Shown here: positions 18,026 through 26,203 of the stretch, one piece after another
Position numbering within the stretch: position 1 is the first letter of the stretch
How the letters are laid out: each line of letters opens with the position of its first letter
Assembly: GCA_018433835.1 (NCBI GenBank)
Contig: JAHDQM010000040.1
Coordinates: forward strand, 22,486-86,485
Origin: Methanoculleus sp.
GTDB lineage: Archaea; Halobacteriota; Methanomicrobia; Methanomicrobiales; Methanoculleaceae
Direction: 5' to 3'
Length of the DNA: 64,000 nucleotides
The notes under the pieces: model-generated
Databases searched by the model: none
Told to the model about the DNA's origin: nothing
The model's input: the letters and a program-made list of their open reading frames with translations, nothing else
Translations under genes and position numbers: made by a program

Positions 18026-18160
18026 CTGCTCGTAGCCTCTGTTGGGGCCGGAAGGTGATAACGATGTGGCATCACGGTGGACGTTGCAAACCCGGGGCCC
18101 GGAGCGCCCGGGAACCGATGGCGAACGTTTTTCGTCCCGGGTGCCGAGTTACCCTGCTGG

Positions 18161-18991
18161 ATGAAACACGTCACGAAGGCCGACGGCAGCCTGCAGCCGT
18201 TCGACCGGGGGAAGGTGCGGCGGACGCTCCGGAACATGGGCCTCGGTGCGGACGATGCCGACCGGATCGCCGGCGAGATCGAGGAGTCGGTACCGGACGG
18301 CGTCAGGACCGCCGCGGTCCTCCGGATGATCCGCACCCGGGCCCGGGCCGTCCGCCCCGCCGTCACGCACCGGACCAACCTCCGTAGAGCGCTCGCCCTT
18401 CTGCGCTCCAAACCGGATTTCGAGGAATTCGTGCGGGTCCTCCTCCGGGAGCACGGCTACCGGGTGGAGACCGGGTGCGTTCTCGCCGGGCTGTGCGGAG
18501 AGCACGAGGTGGACGCCATCGTGCAAAAAGACGGCACCACCGTCTTTGTCGAGGTGAAGCACCACGCGACCCACCACCGGGTGACCGGCCTCGATGAAGG
18601 GCGGATCGCAAGGGCGATCGTCGAGGACCTCCAGGAGGGGTTCCGGTCCGGGCGGTGCACCGTCTCGATCGACGGAGCCCTGATCGTCTGCAACACCAAA
18701 CTCTCGGAACATGCGAAACGCTACGCGACCTGCCGGGGGATCGGGCATATCGGGTGGGACTACCCGGAGGGGCAGAACCTCCGGACGATGATCGAGGAGA
18801 CACGGTCCTACCCGGTCACCATCGTGGCGGGGGTGAGCCCGTCGGTCTCGGCCCGACTGGCTGCCGCCGGGGTCGTCACGGCAAAGCAGGTCGCCTACGG
18901 GGACGCCGCGGCCATCGCCAACGACGCGGCCATCCCCCTTCGTGAGGTGCTGCTGATCGCCGGCCGGGCGCGTGCTATTCTTGAACCGTAG
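18161..18991 (+). CDS. ATP-cone / Mrr-like nuclease / helix-hairpin-helix protein
   Basis: From ATG 18161 the protein has 276 residues in three parts. The N-terminal ~85 residues are an ATP-cone (KADGSLQPFDRGKVRRTL), a nucleotide-sensing module best known in ribonucleotide reductases. Residues ~90-200 form a restriction-endonuclease-like domain with D118, E131 and K133 (D-x12-ExK in EVDAIVQKDG...FVEVK). The last ~55 residues look like helix-hairpin-helix DNA binding (VSPSVSARLAAAGVV). It may cut DNA under nucleotide control; substrate and role are unknown. It is a single gene, not next to a methylase. A longer start at 18077 is unlikely. Confidence 0.78.
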   Translation: MKHVTKADGSLQPFDRGKVRRTLRNMGLGADDADRIAGEIEESVPDGVRTAAVLRMIRTRARAVRPAVTHRTNLRRALALLRSKPDFEEFVRVLLREHGYRVETGCVLAGLCGEHEVDAIVQKDGTTVFVEVKHHATHHRVTGLDEGRIARAIVEDLQEGFRSGRCTVSIDGALIVCNTKLSEHAKRYATCRGIGHIGWDYPEGQNLRTMIEETRSYPVTIVAGVSPSVSARLAAAGVVTAKQVAYGDAAAIANDAAIPLREVLLIAGRARAILEP

Positions 18992-19053
18992 GCAGGGCAT
19001 CCTTTTCTGCCGAACCGGGGTTACGGCGTGCCTCTCCCCGCGCGCCCCGCAGG

Positions 19054-19224
19054 ATGGATCACTGCAAGACTCACCGGATCTATCGCAAACTCTTCCCCTA
19101 CGGTCGGGATCGCTACGGTGAGGCCGGCTACCATGAACGGTGCAAGCGAGGACCCGAACGCGACTGCAAGAGGCGTGTACCGGCATCCGCGCAGGAGATA
19201 CCATTCCCGGAGAGTAGTGGATAG
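19054..19224 (+). CDS. Possible small cysteine-containing protein
   Basis: A 56-codon frame starts MDHCKTHRIYRKLFPYGRD and ends at TAG 19222-19224. It is rich in C, H, R and K, with three CK dipeptides (residues 4, 30 and 38). The sequence looks protein-like and is free of the repetitive residues typical of shadow frames, but the ribosome binding site is weak. No family is recognised. It could be a small zinc-binding or RNA-binding protein. Confidence 0.35.
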   Translation: MDHCKTHRIYRKLFPYGRDRYGEAGYHERCKRGPERDCKRRVPASAQEIPFPESSG

Positions 19225-19271
19225 GTGTATTTAACCTGCAGTGGTGCAGGGGTGCCCGGCGGGCTTCCCGC

Positions 19272-20219
19272 TCATACCGTGCCGGTCTCCAGGAGCGGGG
19301 TTGGAGACCCGCCGATCACCCGGAGCTGTTCTTCGGTCGGGTTAATGAGGACGATCTCGGGCCGGCAGTTGAACCGGAGGTCCACTCCCGCAACGCTCGC
19401 GCTGCAGACCCCGCGGGAGATGTAAGTCGGCGTCCCGTTCGTCTCGAACGTACCCGCCAGCTCGACGACGCCGAAGTCGTTTAACTGCGCAACAACCGGG
19501 AAGAGGAACTGGCCGCCGTGGGTATGGCCGGCAAGGATGAGGTCGGCGTCCCAGTCGGCCCTGCAGGAGGGTTCGTGGATGAGGTAGACGGTGAACGTGT
19601 CCGTCGCCGGCACGTCGGGCGGGTCCGCCATCCCGGCCCACCCGTCGTCGACGCCGACGATGACGATCTCCTCATCCCCGACGGGGATGCGGACGTAATC
19701 GTTCCGGAGGACGTGCACTCCGTTCTCCTCCAGTGCCGCGGTGAGGTCGTCGGCAAATGCGGCGTCGACGGAGCCGTCGTTCAGGGCGGAGACGTCGTAC
19801 CCGGCGGCGGTGACGTCCGTCGAGGTCTGGACGGCAAGCGTCCTCTCGAAACCCGTCCTGCCGTCGATCCCCACCCGGTAATCGTGGTTCCCGAGCACGG
19901 CATAGGCCGGCGCGTCGAGCGACCGCCACACCTCCTGGGAGGCGAAGTCCTCTTCCTCACCAGTGACGAAGTCGCCGCCTATCAGGACGAGCGAGGGGTT
20001 TAAGCGGTTGACCTCGCGGATCACCTCCTGGACGTGGTCGATGTTGGATGCCCTGACGTGTGGGTCGGTGATATAGACGACGCCTTCGGGTGCTCCGTCG
20101 ATCGTAAGGACGGTCACCTCGACGGCGCGCCCTTCCCAGGCCATGTAGCCGGTCATGGAAGGGAGCAGGATGAGGATGAACAACGCCATGTGTCGTGCGC
20201 TTGGAGCCTTCAGGATCAC
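19272..20219 (-). CDS. Membrane-anchored metallophosphoesterase
   Basis: This 315-residue protein has an N-terminal membrane anchor (MALFILILLPSMTGYMAW, residues 11-28). It has the calcineurin-like metal motifs in order: DPH at 52-54, GGD at 81-83, GNHD at 110-113 and GHTHGGQ in the C-terminal half. It resembles the YkuE-type phosphoesterases, which act outside the membrane on phosphoester lipids or similar substrates. The exact substrate is unknown. ATG at 20219 is used; a start at 20189 (MALFILIL) would give an equally good anchor. Confidence 0.85.
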   Translation of the reverse strand: MILKAPSARHMALFILILLPSMTGYMAWEGRAVEVTVLTIDGAPEGVVYITDPHVRASNIDHVQEVIREVNRLNPSLVLIGGDFVTGEEEDFASQEVWRSLDAPAYAVLGNHDYRVGIDGRTGFERTLAVQTSTDVTAAGYDVSALNDGSVDAAFADDLTAALEENGVHVLRNDYVRIPVGDEEIVIVGVDDGWAGMADPPDVPATDTFTVYLIHEPSCRADWDADLILAGHTHGGQFLFPVVAQLNDFGVVELAGTFETNGTPTYISRGVCSASVAGVDLRFNCRPEIVLINPTEEQLRVIGGSPTPLLETGTV

Positions 20220-20277
20220 TGCATTTTATTCTATCTCCAAAATATAAATACGATCCGCCGGATCGGTGCCGGGTGAG

Positions 20278-20943
20278 TCAGCGGCTGCGAGCCGTATCGA
20301 CCGGATCGGCCACGATGTCGGTCGGTTCCGTCCCGGAGGACGGGTCGGCGAAGAACCGGATAAATTGATGCCCCTCGCCTCTCGCGAGGACGATAGCGGC
20401 GATGAAGGCGACGATAGCCGCCCCGACGAGGTCCACGATGAGGTCCATCATGGTGTCGGCGTTCCCGTGCTGGAGGTTCGTGCCGAAGGCCTGGTCGACC
20501 ACGAACTCGTAGATCTCCCACACTGTCCCTGCCGAGAGCGTCGAGACCAGGATGAATACGACGATCGCCTGCCTTGTCAGCCGGATGTCCCCCTGGTGAT
20601 CGGCGAGGACCGCGAGGAAGAAGGCGATGACCGCGACGGTGATCGAGGAGACGAGGTGGGTCAGTTTGTCGTAGTAGGGTGCGAGGGTGACGTAGTACTC
20701 CCCGACGTGGCCCATGACGTGGAGGTATAAGGAGACGGCGACGAGGAGGTTGACCTCCCAGGGCAGGCAGAGGCGTATGTTCCTCGTCATGAGGGACGGC
20801 GCCATCGTCAGGAGGAAGGCGACGCCTGCCGAAAGACCGAGGAAGTACTCGCCCGCCGTGATGCTGGAGGCTGCGCTCAGGAGGATGAGCCCCTGGATGA
20901 AGTAGGTGAGGTAGATCCCGCGCGACGGGTCCGGGCATGCCAT
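20278..20943 (-). CDS. DUF2238/YjdF-like membrane protein
   Basis: From ATG 20943 the protein has 221 residues with about six membrane spans. Conserved charged residues within the membrane region, as in DKLTHLVSSITVAV, GTVWEIYEFVVDQ and DTMMDLIVDLVGA, match the DUF2238 family. These residues could bind a metal or lipid head group; function is unknown. The open frame continues to 21087, but the added N-terminus is non-hydrophobic and arginine/proline-rich, so the internal start is preferred. It lies divergent from eIF-1A. Confidence 0.8.
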   Translation of the reverse strand: MACPDPSRGIYLTYFIQGLILLSAASSITAGEYFLGLSAGVAFLLTMAPSLMTRNIRLCLPWEVNLLVAVSLYLHVMGHVGEYYVTLAPYYDKLTHLVSSITVAVIAFFLAVLADHQGDIRLTRQAIVVFILVSTLSAGTVWEIYEFVVDQAFGTNLQHGNADTMMDLIVDLVGAAIVAFIAAIVLARGEGHQFIRFFADPSSGTEPTDIVADPVDTARSR

Positions 20944-21173
20944 GAGTACGTTGAGTAGGTAGTCCCGGCAACATACATAACCGTCCCGGTGGCGGTCTCC
21001 GGGGAGTCGGGTGATCGTCCTGGGACTCCGTCCGGGCGACACTGCGGCCCCCGGGACGGGGCCGCCGCCCGTTGCGGTCGCCATCAAGCCTCCGGGAGAA
21101 TATTTGATAAGCTAGCAGTTGTATAAATTGGACACACAAAAGACCAAATACTCTGGAGCATGGGGTTGATGAA

Positions 21174-21500
21174 CTGACAGATCCTGCAAAGCGCAAACCC
21201 GAGTCCAAAGGAGGGGAAGCGGGGGAGGAGATTATCCGCGTACGCCTGCCGAACAAGAAGAACCGGGAGATGTTCGCAAGCGCCGAACTGATGCTGGGCG
21301 CAAACCATATCAAAATCCGCTGCTTCGACGGGGTGACGCGTACCGGGCGGATCAAGGGTAAGATCAAGAAGAAGGTCTGGATACGGGAAGGGGACGTTCT
21401 GGTTGTCGTTCCCTGGAGTTTCCAGGACGAGAAGTGCGATATCGTCTACCGCTACACGAGACCCCAGGTGGAGTGGCTCCGGAAGAACCGGTATCTCTGA
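21174..21500 (+). CDS. Translation initiation factor aIF-1A (start codon unclear)
   Basis: The frame encodes an OB-fold aIF-1A: RVRLPNKKNREMFASAEL, LGANHIKIRC, GKIKKKVWIREGDVLVV and a C-terminal YTRPQVEWLRKNRYL. It promotes mRNA scanning and initiator tRNA binding on the small subunit. The protein-like frame runs upstream to at least 21174 (TDPAKRKPE after CTG), but it has no ATG, GTG or TTG between the stop at 21108 and the internal ATG 21270. Starting at 21270 would remove the first strand of the OB fold. ATGs at 21160 and 21169 are in another frame and stop at once. Either a non-canonical start or a one-base error is involved. Confidence 0.85.
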   Translation: MTDPAKRKPESKGGEAGEEIIRVRLPNKKNREMFASAELMLGANHIKIRCFDGVTRTGRIKGKIKKKVWIREGDVLVVVPWSFQDEKCDIVYRYTRPQVEWLRKNRYL

Positions 21501-21503
21501 TCC

Positions 21504-21511
21504 TCTTTTTT
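21504..21511 (+). terminator. T-tract after aIF-1A
   Basis: CTTTTTTA-type pyrimidine run four bases after the aIF-1A stop, the usual form of an archaeal intrinsic terminator. Confidence 0.45.
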
Positions 21512-21595
21512 ATCACCATATCGTTCTGTACGGCAGAAGCCGGACGAAGAGCGGGCGGGCAGCCTCTCCTGCGCGAATGCCGGATTCAAAAAAAA

Positions 21596-22354
21596 TTAGA
21601 TATCGTAGATTTTGATCCTGTACTCTTTTATGACGAGCTTGTCGACGTCGTTCCGTGTATATTCGTTGGGAGCGGTTTTATGCATCCCGACCGAACTGCC
21701 GGTCAGGTAGTTCTCCCACGCCACCGAGTAGTTACCTGACGCACCGCTTACGTATTTCACTGTCACATCAGCCCCGGGTGAAACAGGCACCGACAGTATA
21801 TTCGACTCCTCCAGGCCCATTCTCACAGTCCCCATCCCGGACTTCGCCATCAGGTCGTCGGTACTGATGTTCATGATGTAGATGGCGAACGTCCTCGTGG
21901 GCCCGTCGTAGAACCACCGGGGCTCGGCAAGCATCGCCGACCCCGTCGACCCTTCCTGGCGTGTCATCACCGCACCGTTCTCGAGGGTGATCACCTCGGT
22001 GCTGCGGTCGGAGCGGTAGGTCAGTGCGCCCAGAAAGTAGTCCTGCTGGAACAAGGGGGTACCGTTTGAGACGTTGATGGAACCCCCATAACTGCTGAAG
22101 TTGACCACCTCGAGCGTCCCCCCGCTCACCTGGAGCGACGTCTCCTTGTAGGGCACGTTCTTGTAGCAGAGGCTTTTCATGTCGTTCTGAATGACGATCA
22201 TCGCCCGCTCCATGTTCTTCACGTCGGTGTTGCTCTGCTCCTTGAGGAGCACCGGGTAGCCGTAGAGCGTGACCAGACTGATGCCGGTGATGACGATCCC
22301 GAGGATCAGGACAAACCCGATCGCCTCGGAGACCGCCTTCTCATTTATCTTCAC
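21596..22354 (-). CDS. Type IV pilin-like protein (last gene of the pilin-like operon)
   Basis: This 252-residue protein begins MKINEKAVSEAIGFVLILG: a short basic leader followed by one hydrophobic helix, as in archaeal type IV pilins processed by a class III signal peptidase. The remaining residues form a strand-rich globular domain with several N-glycosylation-type sites (NVSNGT, NISTDD). It is probably exported and assembled or anchored at the membrane. It is the fifth pilin-like gene of a minus-strand operon, 15 bp after the previous one. No assembly ATPase or platform gene is in the window. Confidence 0.75.
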   Translation of the reverse strand: MKINEKAVSEAIGFVLILGIVITGISLVTLYGYPVLLKEQSNTDVKNMERAMIVIQNDMKSLCYKNVPYKETSLQVSGGTLEVVNFSSYGGSINVSNGTPLFQQDYFLGALTYRSDRSTEVITLENGAVMTRQEGSTGSAMLAEPRWFYDGPTRTFAIYIMNISTDDLMAKSGMGTVRMGLEESNILSVPVSPGADVTVKYVSGASGNYSVAWENYLTGSSVGMHKTAPNEYTRNDVDKLVIKEYRIKIYDI

Positions 22355-22369
22355 GGATATTCGCCCTCC

Positions 22370-22792
22370 CTAAAATCCCTTTGAGTCGTACTGGATCATG
22401 TTCCATCCCGCGCCGGTGGTGTTGCCGGAAACACCCTTCGTCGCCCCGATGCCGGCGATGGCGACCCGGCTCCGGATGTCGCCGCCCTGCACCAGGATCG
22501 CCTGGCTCGCTCCCTTCATCCCCACGTCCACAAAGTAGTCCTTCCCGGCCACGTCGTCGGGGATATCGAACTTCGTCTCTATCGTCCCGTTGGCGGGCGC
22601 GATTACGTAGAGGTCGACGATACGGGTGCTCACCCCGTTCCCGATATCCACGAAGGCGTGGTAGCGGAGCGTGTCCGCCGGCCCCTCCATGAAGACGGCG
22701 TTGACGGTGAACATCATGACGACCATCAGCAGGAGCAGCCCGCCGCTGACGATGACGTACTCCATCAGCCTCGTGACGCCCTCTTCGTTCAC
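22370..22792 (-). CDS. Pilin-like single-span exported protein
   Basis: From the GTG at 22792 this 140-residue protein starts VNEEGVTRLMEYVIVSGGLL, a short charged leader with a hydrophobic helix, followed by a strand-rich outer domain (VDLYVIAPANGTIETKFDIP). It resembles minor pilin-like components. The GTG lies four bases after the upstream TGA; the ATG at 22816 would overlap the upstream gene by 20 bp and add an unlikely leader. Function is inferred from position in the operon. Confidence 0.7.
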   Translation of the reverse strand: MNEEGVTRLMEYVIVSGGLLLLMVVMMFTVNAVFMEGPADTLRYHAFVDIGNGVSTRIVDLYVIAPANGTIETKFDIPDDVAGKDYFVDVGMKGASQAILVQGGDIRSRVAIAGIGATKGVSGNTTGAGWNMIQYDSKGF

Positions 22793-22796
22793 CGGT

Positions 22797-23171
22797 TCAG
22801 TAATACACGGTCTCATCGTACTCCGTCACCCCGTTGTAATAGTGGATGGTCACCGGGCGGAGCGGGCGCCCGGAGACGTCCTGTGGAGTGCCCACCGTGA
22901 AACCAACCACGGCGTTCTTTCGTTCGAGCGATATCCTGGTTATGTCCTCGCGAACCGCTTGACTATCGGGGTCCACGGTATTACCGAATTTGTCGACGTA
23001 GTCGAATATTGCCGTTCGCAGGTCCCGGATGTCGCTCTTCGGGAACTCGAGCACCCCTTCCGCGGTCGTCTGCCCGACGAGCGCCGACTGATTGATGATC
23101 AGCGCGAGGAAGAACAGCGCCAGGGCGGCCAGAAGGCCCATCAGCACGATCCACTGACCGTCTTCGTTCAT
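22797..23171 (-). CDS. Pilin-like single-span exported protein
   Basis: From ATG 23171 this 124-residue protein starts MNEDGQWIVLMGLLAALALF, a charged leader plus one membrane helix. A SDIRDLRTAIFDYVDKF amphipathic stretch follows the helix, then a small strand-rich domain. The start overlaps the upstream stop by ATGA (23168-23171). The longer frame to 23264 would overlap the upstream gene by almost 100 bp. No catalytic motif is seen. Confidence 0.72.
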   Translation of the reverse strand: MNEDGQWIVLMGLLAALALFFLALIINQSALVGQTTAEGVLEFPKSDIRDLRTAIFDYVDKFGNTVDPDSQAVREDITRISLERKNAVVGFTVGTPQDVSGRPLRPVTIHYYNGVTEYDETVYY

Positions 23172-23680
23172 GCACGCCATAACAGCACCTCCACGAGGAC
23201 GGCCTGTGCTCTTGATCCATAGGGACTCCGTGGTGGAGAGCTCTGAAGATCCAGCTGCACCCACCGTGTCACCCGAACGGCGGATTCTCTCCCCGTCCAG
23301 GAGTCGTCGGGTTCAACGAACGGATGCTCTTTAATCACGTTCAAATTTGCATCCCGGTAGGTGACGTTTGCACTCATGTGCAGGTCATCGGTAGCGCCAG
23401 CCGTCATGTTGCAGTAGCCCAGGAACATACTCTCAAAACCGGTACTATCATCTGCGTCGACGAAAGTCTCCAGATCGCTCCCCGTGCTATCTTTAGCGTT
23501 CGGCGTATCCATCATCGCGAGCACGTCGCTCCCGAGCTGCTCGAGCTGCATGTCCGGGATGTGCGTATCCCCCGGGGTGTAGATGCTCGTCGTGCTGATG
23601 ACGATGTATACGGTGAGGAGCATGATGACCCCGGCCGCGACCCCCTCCATCGTGTAGAGCTGTCCCGAATCGTTCACCAT
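23168..23680 (-). CDS. Pilin-like single-span exported protein
   Basis: This 170-residue protein starts MVNDSGQLYTMEGVAAGVIM: a short leader and one hydrophobic helix, then a soluble domain with a QLEQLGSDVLAMMDTP segment, which recurs in this group of archaeal pilin-like proteins. It overlaps the gene before it by 7 bp and the one after by 4 bp, so translation is tightly coupled. Function is presumably structural, outside the membrane. Confidence 0.72.
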   Translation of the reverse strand: MVNDSGQLYTMEGVAAGVIMLLTVYIVISTTSIYTPGDTHIPDMQLEQLGSDVLAMMDTPNAKDSTGSDLETFVDADDSTGFESMFLGYCNMTAGATDDLHMSANVTYRDANLNVIKEHPFVEPDDSWTGRESAVRVTRWVQLDLQSSPPRSPYGSRAQAVLVEVLLWRA

Positions 23681-24696
23681 ACCGCCACCTCCAGGACGCC
23701 GGTCCGAAGGTCGGGGAGGGTGACGTTCGTCGGGTTGTAGTCGTAGTGGTGGATGCCGGTGATGTTGGTCCGCGAAGGGGTGTCCCCGAAGTTAAACCGG
23801 ATATCCAGGATGCTGTTCTGGTCAAGGGTGAAGAGCGAGGTGGCCGCCGGTTTCAGCACAAGGGAGATGTTGGATTCGACCGGGACTCCCGGACTGAGCG
23901 AGTGCAGGGTCGGAGTACCATCGATATGCAGGGTGTAGAGATTCGGATCTACTGTACTGTACGAGAACGGAATCTTGGTGAACTGCGGGATCGGCCTCGT
24001 CGGATCCTTCTTCCAGAACGTCACGGTCTGGAGCGTCGCGTTCGTGGACGGTTCGGTCGTGTTGAGGTACGAGAGAAAATCGGTGATCGTCACGTTCACC
24101 GGCTCGGTCCTCGGGTCGATCCGGTAGGCCGCCCCGACGGACGGGTCGAGCAACTGGGCGAAGTCGAGCCGGACGGTGAACTCCTGGTTCGAAGAGAGTG
24201 ACGTGTACTGCGGCGCGAAAGTTCCATTAATCACCGCCACTCCCGGCTCCTTGATCTTCACCACCCGGCGGATGTAGCCGTAGCCGGGAGGGAGGGGGTC
24301 GCCGACCTGCTTGAGGTCGCTACCGCTCCGGAGCGAGATGTTGTAGGAGTAGGGAATGTCGCCGAAGATCGCCTTGCTGCGGTAGTCGTCCGGGGTAAAG
24401 AACGAGTCGTTGAAGAACGCATCGACCTTCGTCGAGAGGAGGACGTTCGGTGTTTCTTTCGAGACCGCGAGGCCGATCCGCTCGATCTCGTCCTTATGGG
24501 CCTCGCCGTTCATCTCCCAGGGCGGGTAGACCGGCCACCCGGGGTCCTCCACGAGGATCACCCCCGTCCGGTAGGCGACCGCGTCGTAGTCGATGCCGCT
24601 GCTCTCAAGGCCCGCAAGGAGCCCCGGCACCATGCTCACCACCATGATCAGGGCGAGCATGAAGATCGTGAACCCCGTGAGGAAGTCAAGCGACAT
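23674..24696 (-). CDS. Large pilin-like exported protein
   Basis: This 340-residue protein starts MSLDFLTGFTIFMLALIMVV, a short leader and hydrophobic helix, followed by a large outer domain of about 300 residues rich in strands and threonine/serine. It includes the segment YDAVAYRTGVILVEDPG shortly after the helix. It is the largest of the five related operon products and might form a tip or base subunit. It starts 23 bp after the lipoprotein gene, so both belong to one transcript. Confidence 0.72.
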   Translation of the reverse strand: MSLDFLTGFTIFMLALIMVVSMVPGLLAGLESSGIDYDAVAYRTGVILVEDPGWPVYPPWEMNGEAHKDEIERIGLAVSKETPNVLLSTKVDAFFNDSFFTPDDYRSKAIFGDIPYSYNISLRSGSDLKQVGDPLPPGYGYIRRVVKIKEPGVAVINGTFAPQYTSLSSNQEFTVRLDFAQLLDPSVGAAYRIDPRTEPVNVTITDFLSYLNTTEPSTNATLQTVTFWKKDPTRPIPQFTKIPFSYSTVDPNLYTLHIDGTPTLHSLSPGVPVESNISLVLKPAATSLFTLDQNSILDIRFNFGDTPSRTNITGIHHYDYNPTNVTLPDLRTGVLEVAVW

Positions 24697-24719
24697 TGCC
24701 CCGTCGTCGGTAGCCGGTC

Positions 24720-25301
24720 TTATACGACCACCTCCCCGGTATCCGCCCGGAACGCGAGGGTTTCCATCCCGGCATTCGAACGGACGGTGACGGTGTAGAC
24801 CCCCTCGGCGAGCGCGATATCGACCGTATCCGCATCGAGGCCCGCCATCACCGGCTGGAGCACCCCTTCCTTCATCGCGAGGAGTTCCTCCGGGGAGAGG
24901 ATGTCGGTGATATTCACCTCCTCCGCCGGCAGGGGGGCACGGAGCGAGATCTCTCTCCAGCCCATGGCACCGAACGTGAGCCAGCGCACCTCCTCGCCGT
25001 CCGCAAGACCGAGGGCCCAGGAGGCTGCCCGGCCGTCAGAGTCCACGCCGGCCCCGAGCACCTGATGCACCGACGTGCCGGTGACGTTCAGGCCGCCTTC
25101 GGCCCCGAGCAGGTCCAGTTCCGCGAGAGCCTCGGTGAGGGTGCAGGCCTCCGACGTCTCCGGCTGGTCGATGGGGGTGATGCCGCCGCCCGTGGCGGTG
25201 CCGCCGTCCGATGGCGGCGAGGACGCATCGAGACAACCGCACGTCGTGCAGAGGACACAGATTACGGCAAGCAGGGCCGGGACGCCCCCGGGGACTCTCA
25301 T
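24720..25301 (-). CDS. Lipoprotein at the head of the pilin-like operon
   Basis: This 193-residue protein has a signal peptide ending in a lipobox, with C23 as the probable lipid attachment site (TTCGC). The mature part starts with a flexible serine/glycine linker and then a small alpha/beta domain (CTLTEALAELDLLG...). No family is recognised. A TATA-like TTATTTATATGG (25329-25340, minus) lies about 30 bp upstream of the ATG, so transcription probably starts very near the start codon. It likely leads the operon that continues through the five pilin-like genes. Confidence 0.78.
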   Translation of the reverse strand: MRVPGGVPALLAVICVLCTTCGCLDASSPPSDGGTATGGGITPIDQPETSEACTLTEALAELDLLGAEGGLNVTGTSVHQVLGAGVDSDGRAASWALGLADGEEVRWLTFGAMGWREISLRAPLPAEEVNITDILSPEELLAMKEGVLQPVMAGLDADTVDIALAEGVYTVTVRSNAGMETLAFRADTGEVVV

Positions 25302-25534
25302 GTAAAGCAGTCATTGTACACGAGGCCATATAAATAACCACCTCTCTTGTATCTTCAAAGATTTGCCGCTAGAATGGGATATTGGAAACGTGCAGGCCAC
25401 ATGCGGCAAAAATATTTCGTCCGATGTCCGGGCTCGCCGGCCGGAGTGGTTCGGCGCTTATATGCCGGGGGATCGGGCCCGCAGGTTCCGGCCCGATATC
25501 ATAACATATATCCCCCAGTTCGTAACAACATCTC

Positions 25535-26191
25535 ATGCAAGGTAAGCATATGTGTGATACCATACCCCCGGGTAGACCGGGAGACACCCATTCCAGGTTC
25601 GCCGAAGCGGCCGCCTTTCACGGCCACATCTGTCCCGGCCTCGCGACGGGCTACCGGGCGGCAGAGATCGCCCTCTCGCGGCTCCGCTCCGGCCGGTCGG
25701 AGGACGAGGAACTCGTCACCATCGCCGAGACCGATGCCTGCAGCGTCGACGCCGTCCAGGTCATGACGGGCTGCACCGCCGGAAAGGGGAACCTTCTCTT
25801 CAAGGACTACGGCAAGCACGCGTTTACGTTCATCAACCGCCGGACCGGGGCCGCGATCCGCGTGGCGGCGAACCCGTCGTTCAACATCGACTCGCTCGAC
25901 CCCGAGCTCGCGCCGCTCCGGGCGCGTGTCATGCAGGGCCGGGTTCCCGATGAGGAGTGGGCCGAGTACCGGAAGCGGACAAACAGGATCGTCGAAACAA
26001 TTCTCGACCTGCCTGCCGAGAAACTTTTCACTATCCAGGAGGTCGATATCGAGATCCCGGAACGAGCCAGGATCTTCCGGTCGGTGCCGTGCGCAAAATG
26101 TGGTGAATTGACAGCCGAATCCAGGGTTCGCCTCGAAAACGGGGAGGTCTTCTGTTACGCCTGCTCAAAGGAGTACACGCGGCGTGGATGA
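25535..26191 (+). CDS. FmdE-family (formylmethanofuran dehydrogenase E-like) protein
   Basis: This 218-residue protein has the FmdE N-terminal domain with H29, H31 and C33 in FHGHICPGL, and C-terminal zinc-ribbon cysteine pairs in CAKCGE and CYAC. FmdE is associated with tungsten or molybdenum formylmethanofuran dehydrogenase in CO2 reduction to methane, although many paralogues have unknown roles. It is not next to other fmd/fwd genes here, so it is probably a paralogue. ATG 25535 is used because a CATATAT box near 25505 would place transcription start there; ATG 25550 is the alternative. Confidence 0.85.
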   Translation: MQGKHMCDTIPPGRPGDTHSRFAEAAAFHGHICPGLATGYRAAEIALSRLRSGRSEDEELVTIAETDACSVDAVQVMTGCTAGKGNLLFKDYGKHAFTFINRRTGAAIRVAANPSFNIDSLDPELAPLRARVMQGRVPDEEWAEYRKRTNRIVETILDLPAEKLFTIQEVDIEIPERARIFRSVPCAKCGELTAESRVRLENGEVFCYACSKEYTRRG

Positions 26192-26203
26192 GGGGATCCC
26201 GCC

